The notes below the pieces were generated by a model. It was not told where the DNA came from, searched no databases, and saw nothing but the letters and a program-made list of their open reading frames with translations. The position numbers were made by a program, and so were the translations under genes. A stretch of DNA of 64,000 bases from Amaricoccus solimangrovi (GTDB lineage Bacteria; Pseudomonadota; Alphaproteobacteria; Rhodobacterales; Rhodobacteraceae). This document shows positions 9,557 to 19,005 of the stretch, one piece after another (the stretch's first letter is position 1; each line of letters starts with the position of its first letter). Location of the stretch: positions 272,916 through 336,915 of the forward strand of contig NZ_VFRP01000003.1 of the NCBI RefSeq assembly GCF_006385685.1, written 5' to 3'.

Positions 9557-10468
9557 ATGGACCGCCTGACCGAGATGGAAGCCTTCGTCCAGGTGGTGGA
9601 CCACGGCGGCTTCACCGAGGCGGCGCGCAAGATGGGGCTGTCGAAATCCGCCATCTCGAAACATGTCTCGGCGCTCGAGGCCCGGCTCGCCGTGCGCCTG
9701 CTGAACCGGACCACGCGCCGGGTCAGCCCGACCGAGGTCGGGCTCGCCTATTACGACCGCGCGCGCACCGTGCTGGCCGACGCGGCCGAGGCGGACGAGA
9801 TGGTGACGGCGATGCAGGCGACGCCGAAAGGCTCGCTCCGGATCTCCGCGCCGGTCAGTTTCGGGATCTCGCATCTCTCCGACGCGATCGCCCGGTTTCT
9901 TTGCGCCTATCCCGACGTGGACGCGCACATGGTCCTCGACGACCGCTACGTCGAGATCGTGGCGGAGGGGTTCGATCTGGCGATCCGGATCGGCCAACTC
10001 GAGGACAGTTCGCTCAAGGCGCGCAAGCTCGCGGAGACGACGCGCCGCCTCGTCGCGGCGCCCGATTACGTGGCGCGGATGGGCGCGCCGAAAACGCTCG
10101 ACGACCTGCACCGGCATCAGCTGCTCCACTATTCCAATCTCGCGACCGGGAACTTCTGGCGGCTGCGCGCGCCCTCGGGGGAGGAGCGGCAGATCCGGGT
10201 TGGCGGGCGGCTGACCGTCAACAACGGCGATTCGCTGATGCGGGCGGCGGAGATGGGGCTCGGGATCGCGCTGCTGCCGAGCTTCATCATCCGGGGCGCG
10301 ATCCGGGAGGGCCGGCTCGTCGAGCTTCTGCCGGACCGGGCGGTGGAGTCCCTGGGGGTCTTCGCCGTCTATCCGGAGGGGCGTTTCGCCCAGCCCAAGC
10401 TTCGCGCCTTCATCGATTTCCTCGCCGAGCATTTCAGGGGAGTCGGCCCGGAGGACTGGCCGGGCTGA
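9557..10468 (+). CDS. LysR family transcriptional regulator
   Basis: 303 residues from the ATG at 9557; a GTG codon directly before it is also in frame. GGGGAG lies at 9547-9552. The N-terminal winged helix-turn-helix is clear (MDRLTEMEAFVQVVDHGGFTEAARKMGLSKSAISKHVSALE), followed by the substrate-binding half with KGSLRISAPVSFG. The form belongs to the CrgA/AaeR-like LysR branch with a 'RLLNRTTRRVSPTEVG' wing. No target can be read from the neighbourhood, because the next gene is convergent and the previous one is a lipoprotein gene. The coding end faces the GNAT gene with a single base between the stops. Confidence 0.93.
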   Translation: MDRLTEMEAFVQVVDHGGFTEAARKMGLSKSAISKHVSALEARLAVRLLNRTTRRVSPTEVGLAYYDRARTVLADAAEADEMVTAMQATPKGSLRISAPVSFGISHLSDAIARFLCAYPDVDAHMVLDDRYVEIVAEGFDLAIRIGQLEDSSLKARKLAETTRRLVAAPDYVARMGAPKTLDDLHRHQLLHYSNLATGNFWRLRAPSGEERQIRVGGRLTVNNGDSLMRAAEMGLGIALLPSFIIRGAIREGRLVELLPDRAVESLGVFAVYPEGRFAQPKLRAFIDFLAEHFRGVGPEDWPG

Positions 10469-10469
10469 G

Positions 10470-11165
10470 TCATCCCGGCGCGCGGCGGTAGTGGTAGCGC
10501 GCGACCTCCGCGAAGCCGAGACCGCGGTAGAGCGCGCGCGCCGGCGCGTTGTCGTCCCTGACCGCCAGCGCGAGCGTGTCGGCGCCCGCCCCGAGCGCCC
10601 AGGCCGCCGCCGCCCGCGTGACACGGGCGCCGAGACCCTTCCGCCGGGCGAAGGGGGCGATGGTCAGCGCGTGGATCATCGCGGCCCCGCCCGCCGCCGC
10701 GACGAAGGCGGCGCCGCAAGGCCGGTCGCCGTCGCGCGCGAGCAGGTAGAGCTTCGGTCCCGTCACCCGCTCCATCACCGCGAGCCGGGCCGGTCCGATG
10801 CCGTCCTCCGCCCAGATCTCCGCCATCCGCGCCAGCGGCGCGTCGCAGCGGATCACGCCGCGCTCCACGCCCTCGGCTCTCAGTTCCGCCGCCGAGGCCC
10901 CGAGCAGCGCGGAGGGATCCTCGACCGCGTAGCCCATCGCGGCCAGCGCGGCGTCGAGATCGTCCTCGCCGGGGCGGATCATGAAGAGCGGCGACTGGCC
11001 CATCGCACGCATCGCCGCCTCCGCGGCGCGCGGACCCGCGTCCGGGGCTTCCCGCGTGGCGGCCGAGACCCGGTTGCCCGCGCCGGTCGCCCGGCGCAGC
11101 GTCCAGCCGTCGCGGCGTTCGGTCAGGCCGGGCCAGGTCGCCGACAGTGTCGCGAAATAGTCCAT
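10470..11165 (-). CDS. GNAT family N-acetyltransferase
   Basis: 231 residues. The C-terminal half has the GNAT acetyl-CoA fold: GAAFVAAAGGAAMIHALTIAPFARRKGLGARVTRAAAAWALGAG contains the RRKGLG form of the Q/RxxGxG/A pyrophosphate loop, and DNAPARALYRGLGF is the typical motif B helix. The N-terminal half is less conserved and may be a degenerate second GNAT unit. The acceptor substrate cannot be told. It is separated from udh by about 78 bases and points the same way, so co-transcription with udh is possible. Confidence 0.85.
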   Translation of the reverse strand: MDYFATLSATWPGLTERRDGWTLRRATGAGNRVSAATREAPDAGPRAAEAAMRAMGQSPLFMIRPGEDDLDAALAAMGYAVEDPSALLGASAAELRAEGVERGVIRCDAPLARMAEIWAEDGIGPARLAVMERVTGPKLYLLARDGDRPCGAAFVAAAGGAAMIHALTIAPFARRKGLGARVTRAAAAWALGAGADTLALAVRDDNAPARALYRGLGFAEVARYHYRRAPG

Positions 11166-11243
11166 CGGAAGATCGCCTTTCTGCCCGGTCGGTTGCCTGC
11201 CGGGCTAGCGCGATGCCACGCTCCGGGCAAGCCGGCCGAAGGG

Positions 11244-12056
11244 CTAACGCGGGTCATCGGGATGGGGCGCCGCCGCGAAGCCGCCGCCGACGACCCGCGC
11301 CGCGGTGCTTGCCGGGTCGTCGCGGTCGATCCGCGACAGGACGCGCGGCGCGTGGACGTCGGCGCTGTCGCGCGGGCGGTAGCCGATATGGCTCGCCCGG
11401 GCATTCGACACGGCGGCGCGCGCGTTGTCGGACGTGCCGTAGATCACCGAGAATCCCACCCGGGGCGCGAGCAGCGCCGCCTCGGTCAGCCGCAGGCAGT
11501 CGGAATAGCTGAGCCAGCTCCAGAGCATCCGCCGGTCGGCGGGCTCCGGGAAGCAGGAACAGATCCTGAGGCAGACGCTCTCGATCCCCCACTTGTCCCA
11601 GTAGAGGCTCGCCAAATCCTCGGTGAAGGTCTTGGTCAGCCCGTAGAAGGTATCGGGCCGGTGCGGTGCGCGGGTATCGGGCACGTCCTCCACGGGGTGG
11701 AACCCCACCGCGTGGATCGAACTCGCATAGACCACGCGCTTCACCCCGAACTGCCGCGCGCCCTCATAGACGTTGTAGCTCGCGGGCAGGGTGTCGCGCA
11801 GGATCTCGTCGAAGCTCATCTCGCGCGGATGGCCCGCGAAATGCACGATCGCGTCGCAGCCGCGGATCGCGGCGAAGGCCGCCTCGCGGTCGGAGAGGTC
11901 GCACTGGACCAGTTCCTCCCCCGGCGCCGCCTCGCCCATTGGCCTGACGTCGAGCAGGCGAAGCCGACGAGCCAGCGGGCCGAGGCCCCGGCGCAGGTGG
12001 TCGCCGAGGTTGCCCGCGGCGCCGGTGATCAGGATGCGCTCGAATTCGTGGCCCAT
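11244..12056 (-). CDS. udh: Uronate dehydrogenase (NAD-dependent SDR)
   Basis: 270 residues. It has the extended short-chain dehydrogenase fold with the NAD motif TGAAGNLG near residue 11 and the catalytic YxxxK as YGLTK around residue 140. Segments VQCDLSDREAAFAAIRGCDAIVHFAG, YASSIHAVGF and LRICSCFPEPADRRMLWSWLS follow the pattern I know from Agrobacterium uronate dehydrogenase, which oxidises galacturonate and glucuronate to the aldarolactones. Other epimerase-like functions are possible but the C-terminal half matches Udh well. Its direct neighbour upstream is a GlpR/DeoR-type regulator on the same strand, 96 bases away. Confidence 0.78.
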   Translation of the reverse strand: MGHEFERILITGAAGNLGDHLRRGLGPLARRLRLLDVRPMGEAAPGEELVQCDLSDREAAFAAIRGCDAIVHFAGHPREMSFDEILRDTLPASYNVYEGARQFGVKRVVYASSIHAVGFHPVEDVPDTRAPHRPDTFYGLTKTFTEDLASLYWDKWGIESVCLRICSCFPEPADRRMLWSWLSYSDCLRLTEAALLAPRVGFSVIYGTSDNARAAVSNARASHIGYRPRDSADVHAPRVLSRIDRDDPASTAARVVGGGFAAAPHPDDPR

Positions 12057-12152
12057 GTCGCTCTCCTCCGCCGCCGACGGCTAGCAGCCGATCACAAATC
12101 GCGCGGCGATGGTAGAGCGGGCATGGGCGCTTCGCCCCGGAAAGTCGCGCGG

Positions 12153-12932
12153 CTACCGTCCGCGGGCGAAGTTCTCGACCGTGCGGATGAAGACGTCGTT
12201 GTCCGCGCAGAGCTGCGCGATCGATTTCGGCGGGGTGATGTCGGTGAAGAAGCCGTTGAGATCGGCGAGGCTCGCGATCCGGACCGGGGCGGCCATCTTG
12301 AACTTGGTGTGGTCGGCGACGAGGTAGCTCTTGCGCGCGTTCTTGATGATCGCCTGCGCCACGCGCACCTCGCGGAAGTCGTAGTCGAGCAGCGAGCCAT
12401 CGGGATCGACCGCGGCCGAGCCGATGATCGCGTAATCGACCTTGAACTGGCCGATGAACTCCGCCGTCACGTCGCCGACCAGCGCCCCGTCCGCCCGGCG
12501 CAGGATGCCGCCCGCGACGATGACCTCGGAATTGGGCGAGGTCGCGAGGATGTTCGCGACGTTGAGGTTGTTGGTGATCACCATCAGGTTGCGGTGCTTC
12601 AGCAGCGCGCGCGCCACCGCCTCGGTGGTGGTCCCGATGTTCATGAAGATCGAGACCCCGTCCGGGATCTGCTCGGCCACCATGCGCGCGATCTCGTCCT
12701 TCTCGACGGAGGCGAGCGAGCGGCGGTCCTCGTAGCCGAGCGCGATCACGCCCGACGGGATCATCGCCCCGCCATGGACGCGGGTGAGCTGGCCCACGTC
12801 GCAGAGCTCGGCGAGATCGCGGCGGATCGTCTGGGCGGTGACGTTGAAGTGGCTCGCGAGCCCCTCGACCGTGACCTTGCCCGCCTCGCGCGCGATGGTC
12901 AGGATCTCGGAATGGCGAAAGTTCTGGGCCAT
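12153..12932 (-). CDS. glpR: DeoR/GlpR family transcriptional repressor
   Basis: 259 residues from the ATG at 12932, preceded by GGGAG seven bases upstream; the frame is open further but not family-like. The N-terminal DeoR helix-turn-helix (RHSEILTIAREAGKVTVEGLASHFNVTAQTIRRDLAEL) and VHGGA linker are followed by the sugar-phosphate-binding isomerase-like domain (NIGTTTEAVARAL, TNNLNVANIL, VGDVTAEFI). Members of the GlpR branch respond to glycerol 3-phosphate. The divergent position directly next to glpK supports that role; the neighbouring udh leaves open a sugar-acid role instead. Confidence 0.85.
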   Translation of the reverse strand: MAQNFRHSEILTIAREAGKVTVEGLASHFNVTAQTIRRDLAELCDVGQLTRVHGGAMIPSGVIALGYEDRRSLASVEKDEIARMVAEQIPDGVSIFMNIGTTTEAVARALLKHRNLMVITNNLNVANILATSPNSEVIVAGGILRRADGALVGDVTAEFIGQFKVDYAIIGSAAVDPDGSLLDYDFREVRVAQAIIKNARKSYLVADHTKFKMAAPVRIASLADLNGFFTDITPPKSIAQLCADNDVFIRTVENFARGR

Positions 12933-13195
12933 GGGCTCCCGGCGATTGCTGAAACTGTCATAATTCGCGAGCCTGCCACGCACAAGCGCCGGCCTCGGCG
13001 CGGGAAAATCCTTGCGCGGGTCGGACAGGCCCGTCCCTTTCCGAAGATGGACGACGCGGTCCGGTCGCGTCAATCCGCCGCGCGGAACATCGCGCCTGCG
13101 CGCGGCTGTTCTTTCGGCTGACGCCGGGCCGCTTTCGCCGTATCAGAGGAGTGACGCGGCCGCCAGAGCCCGCGCGACCAGGGGGGGAACCATCG

Positions 13196-14719
13196 ATGAG
13201 CCACATCCTCGCGATAGACCAGGGCACGACCTCGACGCGCGCCATCGTCTTCGATGCGAAGCTCGCGCCGCGCGCCTCGGCGCAGGAGGAGTTTCCGCAG
13301 ATCTTCCCCCGCTCCGGCTGGGTCGAGCACGATCCCGCCGATCTCTGGTCGACCACCGCCGCCACCTGCCGCGCCGCGATCGAGCGCGCACGGCTGCGCC
13401 CCGCCGACATCGCCGCGATCGGCATCACCAACCAGCGCGAGACGACGCTCGTCTGGGATCGCGCGACCGGGCGGCCGATCCACAATGCCATCGTCTGGCA
13501 GGATCGCCGCGGGGCGCCACTCTGCGAGAGACTCGCCGCCGAGGGCATGGGCGGGCTCGTCACGGAGCGCACCGGCCTCCTGCTCGATCCCTATTTCTCC
13601 GCGACCAAGCTCAAGTGGCTGCTCGACACCGTCGAGGGGGCGCGGGCGCGGGCGGAGCGGGGAGATCTTCTGTTCGGCACGGTCGACTGCTACCTGATCT
13701 GGCAGCTCACCGACGGCGCGGTCCATGCGACCGATGCGACCAACGCGGCCCGGACCATGCTCTACGACATCCGGAAAGGGCGTTGGGATCCCGACCTGCT
13801 CGCGCTCTTCGGCGTGCCGGCGGCGATGCTGCCGGAGGTGCGCGACTGCGCCGCCGATTTCGGGACGACGCGGGCCGATCTCTTCGGCCGCCCGATCCCG
13901 ATCCTCGGCGTCGCGGGCGACCAGCACGCGGCGACCGTCGGGCAGGCCTGTTTCGGGCCCGGCATGCTCAAATCCACCTATGGCACCGGCTGTTTCGCCG
14001 TGCTCAACACCGGCGAGACGCTGGTGCCGAGCCGGAACCGGCTGCTCTCCACCATCGCCTACCAGCTCGACGGCAAGCCGACCTACGCGCTCGAAGGCTC
14101 GATCTTCATCGCGGGCGCGGTCGTGCAATGGCTGCGCGACGGGCTCGGCCTCATCCGGACGGCGGCCGAGACGCAGCCGCTCGCCGAACGGGCCAATCCG
14201 GAGGCGGCGGTCTACCTCGTCCCCGCCTTCACCGGGCTCGGCGCGCCCTACTGGGATCCGGAGGCGCGGGGCGCGATCCTCGGGCTGACGCGCGACACCG
14301 GCCCGGCCGAATTCGCCCGCGCCGCGCTCGAGAGCGTCGCCTTCCAGACGCGCGACCTCTGGGAGGCGATGCGCGACGACTGGGCCTCGACCGGCGCGGC
14401 GGCCGGAACCGCGACGCTCCGGGTCGACGGCGGCATGTCCGCCTCCGATTTCGCGATGCAGGCGCTCGCCGACATCCTCGGCGCGCCGGTGGACCGGCCG
14501 AAGGTCATCGAGACCACGGCGCTCGGGGCGGGATGGCTTGCGGGCATGCGCGCGGGGCTGTATCCGGGACCGGCCGAATTCGCGGCGTCCTGGGCTCTCG
14601 AGCGCCGCTTCGAGCCAGAGATGCCGAAGGACCGGCGCGAGAGCAAATACGCGGGCTGGCGCGACGCCGTTTCCCGCGTTCTGGTGAAGCGCCCCGAGGC
14701 GAGGGAAGAGGAAACATGA
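13196..14719 (+). CDS. glpK: Glycerol kinase
   Basis: 507 residues from the ATG at 13196, with a GGGGGGAA ribosome site just upstream; E. coli GlpK has 502. It phosphorylates glycerol to sn-glycerol 3-phosphate with ATP. The FGGY-kinase fold is complete: [17 protein letters not shown] (phosphate loop, residues 4-20), [38 protein letters not shown], the second signature [20 protein letters not shown], and [12 protein letters not shown]. The stop overlaps the start of gap by four bases (ATGA), so the two are translationally coupled. The DeoR-type repressor reads away from it, with a 263-base shared upstream region. Confidence 0.96.
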   Translation: MSHILAIDQGTTSTRAIVFDAKLAPRASAQEEFPQIFPRSGWVEHDPADLWSTTAATCRAAIERARLRPADIAAIGITNQRETTLVWDRATGRPIHNAIVWQDRRGAPLCERLAAEGMGGLVTERTGLLLDPYFSATKLKWLLDTVEGARARAERGDLLFGTVDCYLIWQLTDGAVHATDATNAARTMLYDIRKGRWDPDLLALFGVPAAMLPEVRDCAADFGTTRADLFGRPIPILGVAGDQHAATVGQACFGPGMLKSTYGTGCFAVLNTGETLVPSRNRLLSTIAYQLDGKPTYALEGSIFIAGAVVQWLRDGLGLIRTAAETQPLAERANPEAAVYLVPAFTGLGAPYWDPEARGAILGLTRDTGPAEFARAALESVAFQTRDLWEAMRDDWASTGAAAGTATLRVDGGMSASDFAMQALADILGAPVDRPKVIETTALGAGWLAGMRAGLYPGPAEFAASWALERRFEPEMPKDRRESKYAGWRDAVSRVLVKRPEAREEET

Positions 14720-15717
14720 CGGTCAAGGTTGCAATCAACGGCTTCGGGCGCATCGGGCGCAACGTTCTGCGCGCCATCATCGAGTCCGGCCGGACCGACA
14801 TCGAGGTGGTGGCGATCAACGACCTCGGCCCGGTCGAGACCAACGCGCACCTGATCCGCTACGACTCCGTGCACGGCCGCTTCCCGGGCACCGTCTCCGT
14901 CTCGGGCGACACGATCGACGTCGGCCGCGGCCCGATCAAGGTGACGGCGATCCGCAACCCGGCCGAACTGCCCTGGGGCGACGTCGACGTGGCGCTGGAA
15001 TGCACCGGCATCTTCACCGACAAGGAGAAGGCGAAGGTCCATCTCGAGAACGGCTCGAAGCGCGTCCTCGTCTCCGCCCCGTCCGCGGGCGCCGACAAGA
15101 CCATCGTCTTCGGCGTGAACGACAAGACGCTGACCAAGGACGACCTCGTCGTCTCCAACGCCTCCTGCACGACGAACTGCCTCTCGCCCGTCGCCTATGT
15201 CCTCGACCGTGAGTTCGGGATCGAGAAGGGCTTCATGACCACGATCCACAGCTACACGGGCGACCAGCCGACGCTCGACACGATGCACAAGGATCTCTAC
15301 CGCGCCCGCGCCGCCGCGCTCTCGATGATCCCGACCTCGACCGGCGCCGCCAAGGCAGTGGGCCTCGTGCTGCCGGAACTGAACGGCAAGCTCGACGGCG
15401 TGGCGATCCGCGTGCCGACCCCGAACGTCTCGGTCGTGGACCTGGTCTTCATCGCGAAGAAGGCGACCTCGGTCGAGGCGGTCAACGCCGCGATCAGGGA
15501 AGCGGCGGACGGGGAGCTCAAGGGCATCCTCGGCTACACGACCGAGAAGCTCGTTTCCTCGGACTTCAACCACGACAGCCACTCGTCGGTCTTCCACATG
15601 GACCAGACCAAGGTGATGGACGGGACCATGGTCCGCATCCTGACCTGGTACGACAACGAATGGGGCTTCTCGAACCGCATGGGCGACACCGCCGTCGCGC
15701 TCGGCAAGCTGATCTGA
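14716..15717 (+). CDS. gap: Glyceraldehyde-3-phosphate dehydrogenase, class I
   Basis: 333 residues. The ATG (14716) overlaps the glpK stop, and GAGGGAAGAGG in the end of glpK is its ribosome site. It has the NAD-binding [12 protein letters not shown] at the start and Asp of AINDLG (NAD-type). The catalytic Cys151 lies in SNASCTTNC, and the His partner in [10 protein letters not shown]; the substrate loop STGAAKAVG and the C-terminal [12 protein letters not shown] are all present. It interconverts glyceraldehyde 3-phosphate and 1,3-bisphosphoglycerate. Coupling to glpK rather than to pgk or tkt is unusual. Confidence 0.97.
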   Translation: MTVKVAINGFGRIGRNVLRAIIESGRTDIEVVAINDLGPVETNAHLIRYDSVHGRFPGTVSVSGDTIDVGRGPIKVTAIRNPAELPWGDVDVALECTGIFTDKEKAKVHLENGSKRVLVSAPSAGADKTIVFGVNDKTLTKDDLVVSNASCTTNCLSPVAYVLDREFGIEKGFMTTIHSYTGDQPTLDTMHKDLYRARAAALSMIPTSTGAAKAVGLVLPELNGKLDGVAIRVPTPNVSVVDLVFIAKKATSVEAVNAAIREAADGELKGILGYTTEKLVSSDFNHDSHSSVFHMDQTKVMDGTMVRILTWYDNEWGFSNRMGDTAVALGKLI

Positions 15718-15745
15718 CGGCAGGGGGCCTCGCCTCCGGACCGGG

Positions 15746-15768
15746 AAGGGCCGCGCGACGCGGCCCTT
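15746..15768. terminator. Bidirectional terminator between gap and the patatin gene
   Basis: Perfect stem AAGGGCCGCG (15746-15755) / CGCGGCCCTT (15759-15768) with a three-base loop, followed by TCTATTT in the + direction and preceded by TCCCGG on the other side. It lies 28 bases after the gap stop and abuts the stop codon of the converging gene. Confidence 0.8.
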
Positions 15769-15769
15769 T

Positions 15770-18718
15770 CTATTTCCGCCCGGCGGGTGGCGGGCAGCGC
15801 GTCGGATCCTCCTTGCCGAAGGCCCCGAGCAGCGCCTGCCAGCGCGCGCAATGGGTAGAGGCGACGCCCTGTTCCGGGCCTTCCGCCAGCGTCCAGTCCC
15901 AGACCGTCCCGACATCGCCCTTGAAAGGCACGGGGTCACGCGCATGCAGAGCGGTCAGGAGACGCCGGGTGTCGGAATCCGTCAGCGTCCGGCGCTGCTC
16001 CCTGTCGGCGGGATTCCTGAAGGCCAGGGAGCCCGGCAGCAGCCAGTGCGTCCCGATGCCGTCGCGCAGCACCGGGGGCATCGCGATCTCGTGCGGCACG
16101 ATCTCGGACTGGTGCTCATGGTAGAGCGGGATCAGGTCGCGCAGGATCTCGGCCTCCAGCGCCAGCCCCATCTGCCCCCCCGCCGCCTGCACCGACTGCA
16201 GCCCGAAGCTCTCCTCGTAGGCCCCGTTCCCCGCCGAGGCGTCGGCGATGACGACATGCAGCGCCGGCCAGGGCCCGGTTCCGCCGGGCCGGGGCGAGAG
16301 CTCGTCCCGGAGCGCGAGGTAGAGCGTCACCGTCCCGCGGTTCTCCACCGTGCCGCCGTCCGTCACGTAGAAGCGGTTCTGGTATTTCGGCCCGATCTCG
16401 TCGATGGCCGCGTCGGGAAAGACCGGCGGGAAGTTCGCGCTCAACGCGGCGGCGCGGGCGACCGACATCTCCGGATCGTTGATCGTCGCGAAACGCAGGT
16501 CGCCGGGTCGCTGTTCCGGGGAGTCCGCGGCGGCCGGCAGGTTGGTCAGCACCAGCCGTCCTCCGACGCCGTCCGTGGAGCAGGGCGCGTCTCGCGCGAT
16601 CTCCGCGAGGCTGCCCTTCTCCTTCGTCGTGCACTGGCCGAGCATCCCGGTGTTGAGGATCAGGCCGAAAGGCACCTTCTCCATCCCGCCGGCCCCGAGT
16701 TCGCGCACGAAGCTTTCCGCGAGCAGGCTGCCGAAACGCACCCGGGCCGGGATCCACCCCTCCGAGGCCCCGACCGTCCCCGGCTCCGCGGGCTCGTTCC
16801 CGACGTGGGTCCGCCAGCGCCAGCCGGCGAAGGCGACGTTCGCGTCGCTCGCGCCCCGCGCGACCTGGGCGATGTAGGGCTCGGCCATCGCCGTCTCGAA
16901 GACGTCCCAGGCCGGGCCGAGCTCGCCACCGGGCGGCAGGGGCCTGCGAAGCTCGTCCGCGCGCAGCGCGAAATAGGCGAGCGCGGCGCTGCCGCCCGAG
17001 ACGCCGCTCGCCAAGACCACCCGGCAGATCAGATCCCGCTCCGCCAGCCCGCGCAGCACCGAGGCGGTGTAGAGCGCGGCGCGCGTGCCGCCGCCCGAGG
17101 CCGCGACGGCGATCCGCGGATCCTCCGGCCCGAGCGCGGGGCAGGGATCGGCCTCCGCCACCGCGCGCAGCCTCTTCCGGAGATCCTCGGCGCCTTGCGA
17201 GGTTTCCCAGCCCGGGACGCCATCCAGGCCCTTCCAGTCCGCGTCGAGCCGCCCGTCGCCCAGCAGGAGCGGCGTCGGGTCGAGGTTGAGATGCGCCTCC
17301 TTCACGATCGAGAGCTCGGCCGGCTGCGTGGTCGAGAGGAAGCCGAAGGCCGCCGGGGCGCCGATGCAGACGAGTGCGACGCCTCCGGTGATGCCGGGAT
17401 AGGCGAGCGCCGCCCGGAGCAAGTCGCGCACCCTCGGCAGCGGATCGCGGGGACCGGGCCGGGGCATCGTCTCGATCTGGGCGCGGATCCTCGCCAGCGC
17501 CTCCGCGGGGGTGAGGAAATAGAGCGCGATCTGGTCCCGGGGCTCCGCGTAGAGCGATTCGTAGGCGCCCTGAAGCCGCAGCCGGCCGGCGCCATGCAGC
17601 GCGATGAGCCGGTCGTGGTTCCGGATCGGGCTCAGATCCATCTTCGCGCCCGCCGCCGGTGCGAAATCGTAGGGGATCGCGGTGACGAATCCGTCGCTCC
17701 CGGCCAGCAGCCGCAGGAAGCGCCGCGCCAGCAGGATGTCGGCCCAGAACCCGTAGAACCAGGCCAGCGCGTAGGCGAAGAGCAGATAGCCGACGAGGGT
17801 TCCGCCCGTCGCAGGCGCGGCGAAGACATAGGTGATGTAATGCACGCCCATCAGCCGCGCGAGCGCCAGCGCCACGACGACCGCGCTCACCGTCCATTGC
17901 GGACCGACGAAGCAGAGCCGCCCCAGCGTGTTCAGGATTTCCATCAACCGCTCGTAGAGCGCGCCGAGCAGCAGGAAAGCCCAGGTGACGAGGGTCAGCG
18001 TGACGAACCACCACCACATCGACGCCTCCGGCACGATCAGCGCGACGAAGGCCCCCGGCAGCAGCAGTTGCAGCGGATAGCGCAGCGGCGTCAGCGCGAG
18101 GCTTGCGAGGAAGGCCAGCGCGCTCCGGCCGCCGCCATAGTCGTAGCGGTCGTTCGGGGGGAAGAGCTCCGCCTGGCCGAGCGTCGAGGGCAGCGGATCG
18201 TCGGGGATCGGCCGCGTCGACCAGCGGCTGCTCAGTTCCGCGACCAGAAGCCCGACCGAAAGCTGGACCACGAGCACGGGGCCGACATGCACCCGCGCGG
18301 GGCGGAACAGGGCGAATTCCGGCATCGCCGTCGATGCGATGAGCAGGGCGCCGAGCAGGAGCAGGATCGCCACGTAGCCGAGCAGCAGATAGGCCCGCCG
18401 CCGCCGGGAGCCCGCGACGAAGGCGTGAAGCCCCGCGAGAAGCGCGAAGCCGAGCAGGCACAGCGCGACATTGGTGGCCGACCAGTCGAGGGCCGGGCCG
18501 AGCGTCACCCCCACGACCATCCAGGCGGCGAGGAACGGGATGAACCAGGGATGATCCGCCGGGGCCACCACCTGCCACGGGAGGGGGCGCGCCTCCGACA
18601 GCGGCCTGAGCAGGCGCGCGTCCCACCGGCGCCACCCGCGCACCAGCCATCTGACGACCGCGCCCAGCCCGTCGGGGGCGTCGCCCTTCGCCGAAGGGGA
18701 CGGTCCATGTGCGACCAT
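15770..18718 (-). CDS. Multi-pass membrane protein with a patatin-like phospholipase domain
   Basis: 982 residues from the ATG at 18718 (GGAG eight bases upstream). The first part (about residues 60-340) holds around eight hydrophobic segments. A soluble region follows, then a C-terminal patatin domain with all key elements: the oxyanion loop SGGGTRAALYTASVLRGL (about residue 540), the nucleophile elbow GVSGG (about 570) and the catalytic aspartate in TDGG (about 785). Patatins are Ser-Asp lipid acyl hydrolases. The fusion to a large membrane domain suggests an inner-membrane enzyme acting on lipids or lipid-linked substrates. The actual substrate is unknown. Transcribed alone. Confidence 0.8.
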   Translation of the reverse strand: MVAHGPSPSAKGDAPDGLGAVVRWLVRGWRRWDARLLRPLSEARPLPWQVVAPADHPWFIPFLAAWMVVGVTLGPALDWSATNVALCLLGFALLAGLHAFVAGSRRRRAYLLLGYVAILLLLGALLIASTAMPEFALFRPARVHVGPVLVVQLSVGLLVAELSSRWSTRPIPDDPLPSTLGQAELFPPNDRYDYGGGRSALAFLASLALTPLRYPLQLLLPGAFVALIVPEASMWWWFVTLTLVTWAFLLLGALYERLMEILNTLGRLCFVGPQWTVSAVVVALALARLMGVHYITYVFAAPATGGTLVGYLLFAYALAWFYGFWADILLARRFLRLLAGSDGFVTAIPYDFAPAAGAKMDLSPIRNHDRLIALHGAGRLRLQGAYESLYAEPRDQIALYFLTPAEALARIRAQIETMPRPGPRDPLPRVRDLLRAALAYPGITGGVALVCIGAPAAFGFLSTTQPAELSIVKEAHLNLDPTPLLLGDGRLDADWKGLDGVPGWETSQGAEDLRKRLRAVAEADPCPALGPEDPRIAVAASGGGTRAALYTASVLRGLAERDLICRVVLASGVSGGSAALAYFALRADELRRPLPPGGELGPAWDVFETAMAEPYIAQVARGASDANVAFAGWRWRTHVGNEPAEPGTVGASEGWIPARVRFGSLLAESFVRELGAGGMEKVPFGLILNTGMLGQCTTKEKGSLAEIARDAPCSTDGVGGRLVLTNLPAAADSPEQRPGDLRFATINDPEMSVARAAALSANFPPVFPDAAIDEIGPKYQNRFYVTDGGTVENRGTVTLYLALRDELSPRPGGTGPWPALHVVIADASAGNGAYEESFGLQSVQAAGGQMGLALEAEILRDLIPLYHEHQSEIVPHEIAMPPVLRDGIGTHWLLPGSLAFRNPADREQRRTLTDSDTRRLLTALHARDPVPFKGDVGTVWDWTLAEGPEQGVASTHCARWQALLGAFGKEDPTRCPPPAGRK

Positions 18719-18895
18719 GGGAAGACTCCGGGACGATGCGCGGAGAGGCACGCGTTGAAATATGCCGTGACTTCGGCAGGATACATGAATCGGCGCGTGC
18801 GTTCAATCGGGCCGGCCTTCCGGCTCTGGACTTGCTCCCGCCGCGCCCTTAGGGTGCCGGCGGTTCGGGCTCCCCGGAACCTGGGACCATGGATC

Positions 18896-18979
18896 GCGGG
18901 CGTGGCGGAATGGTAGACGCAGGGGTCTCAAACACCCCCGCCGCAAGGCGTGTCGGTTCGACTCCGACCGCCCGCACCA
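18896..18979 (+). tRNA. tRNA-Leu, anticodon CAA
   Basis: 84 bases fold into a class II tRNA: acceptor GCGGGCG (18896-18902) pairs with CGCCCGC (18969-18975), followed by the discriminator A and an encoded CCA (18977-18979). The D arm (GCGGAATGGTAGACGC) is followed by an anticodon loop CTCAAAC, giving anticodon CAA for UUG codons. A long variable arm (CGCCGCAAGGCG) and a T arm with GGTTCGACTCC complete it. The type II variable arm with this anticodon identifies leucine. Confidence 0.95.
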
Positions 18980-19005
18980 GGGTTCTTCGGGCCGGGCCGG
19001 CGCGG

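Noticed and set aside
10491..13121. An 876-codon open frame on the + strand running opposite the GNAT, udh and glpR genes
   Set aside because: Its translation is Arg/Gly/Ala/Asp-rich without any domain, and the opposite strand carries three clear protein families over the same bases. It is a GC-rich shadow frame.
15851..18916. A 1021-codon + strand frame opposite the membrane-patatin gene
   Set aside because: The composition is dominated by Arg, Gln, Glu and Gly, with no motif. The minus strand has membrane segments and an intact patatin site in the same region.
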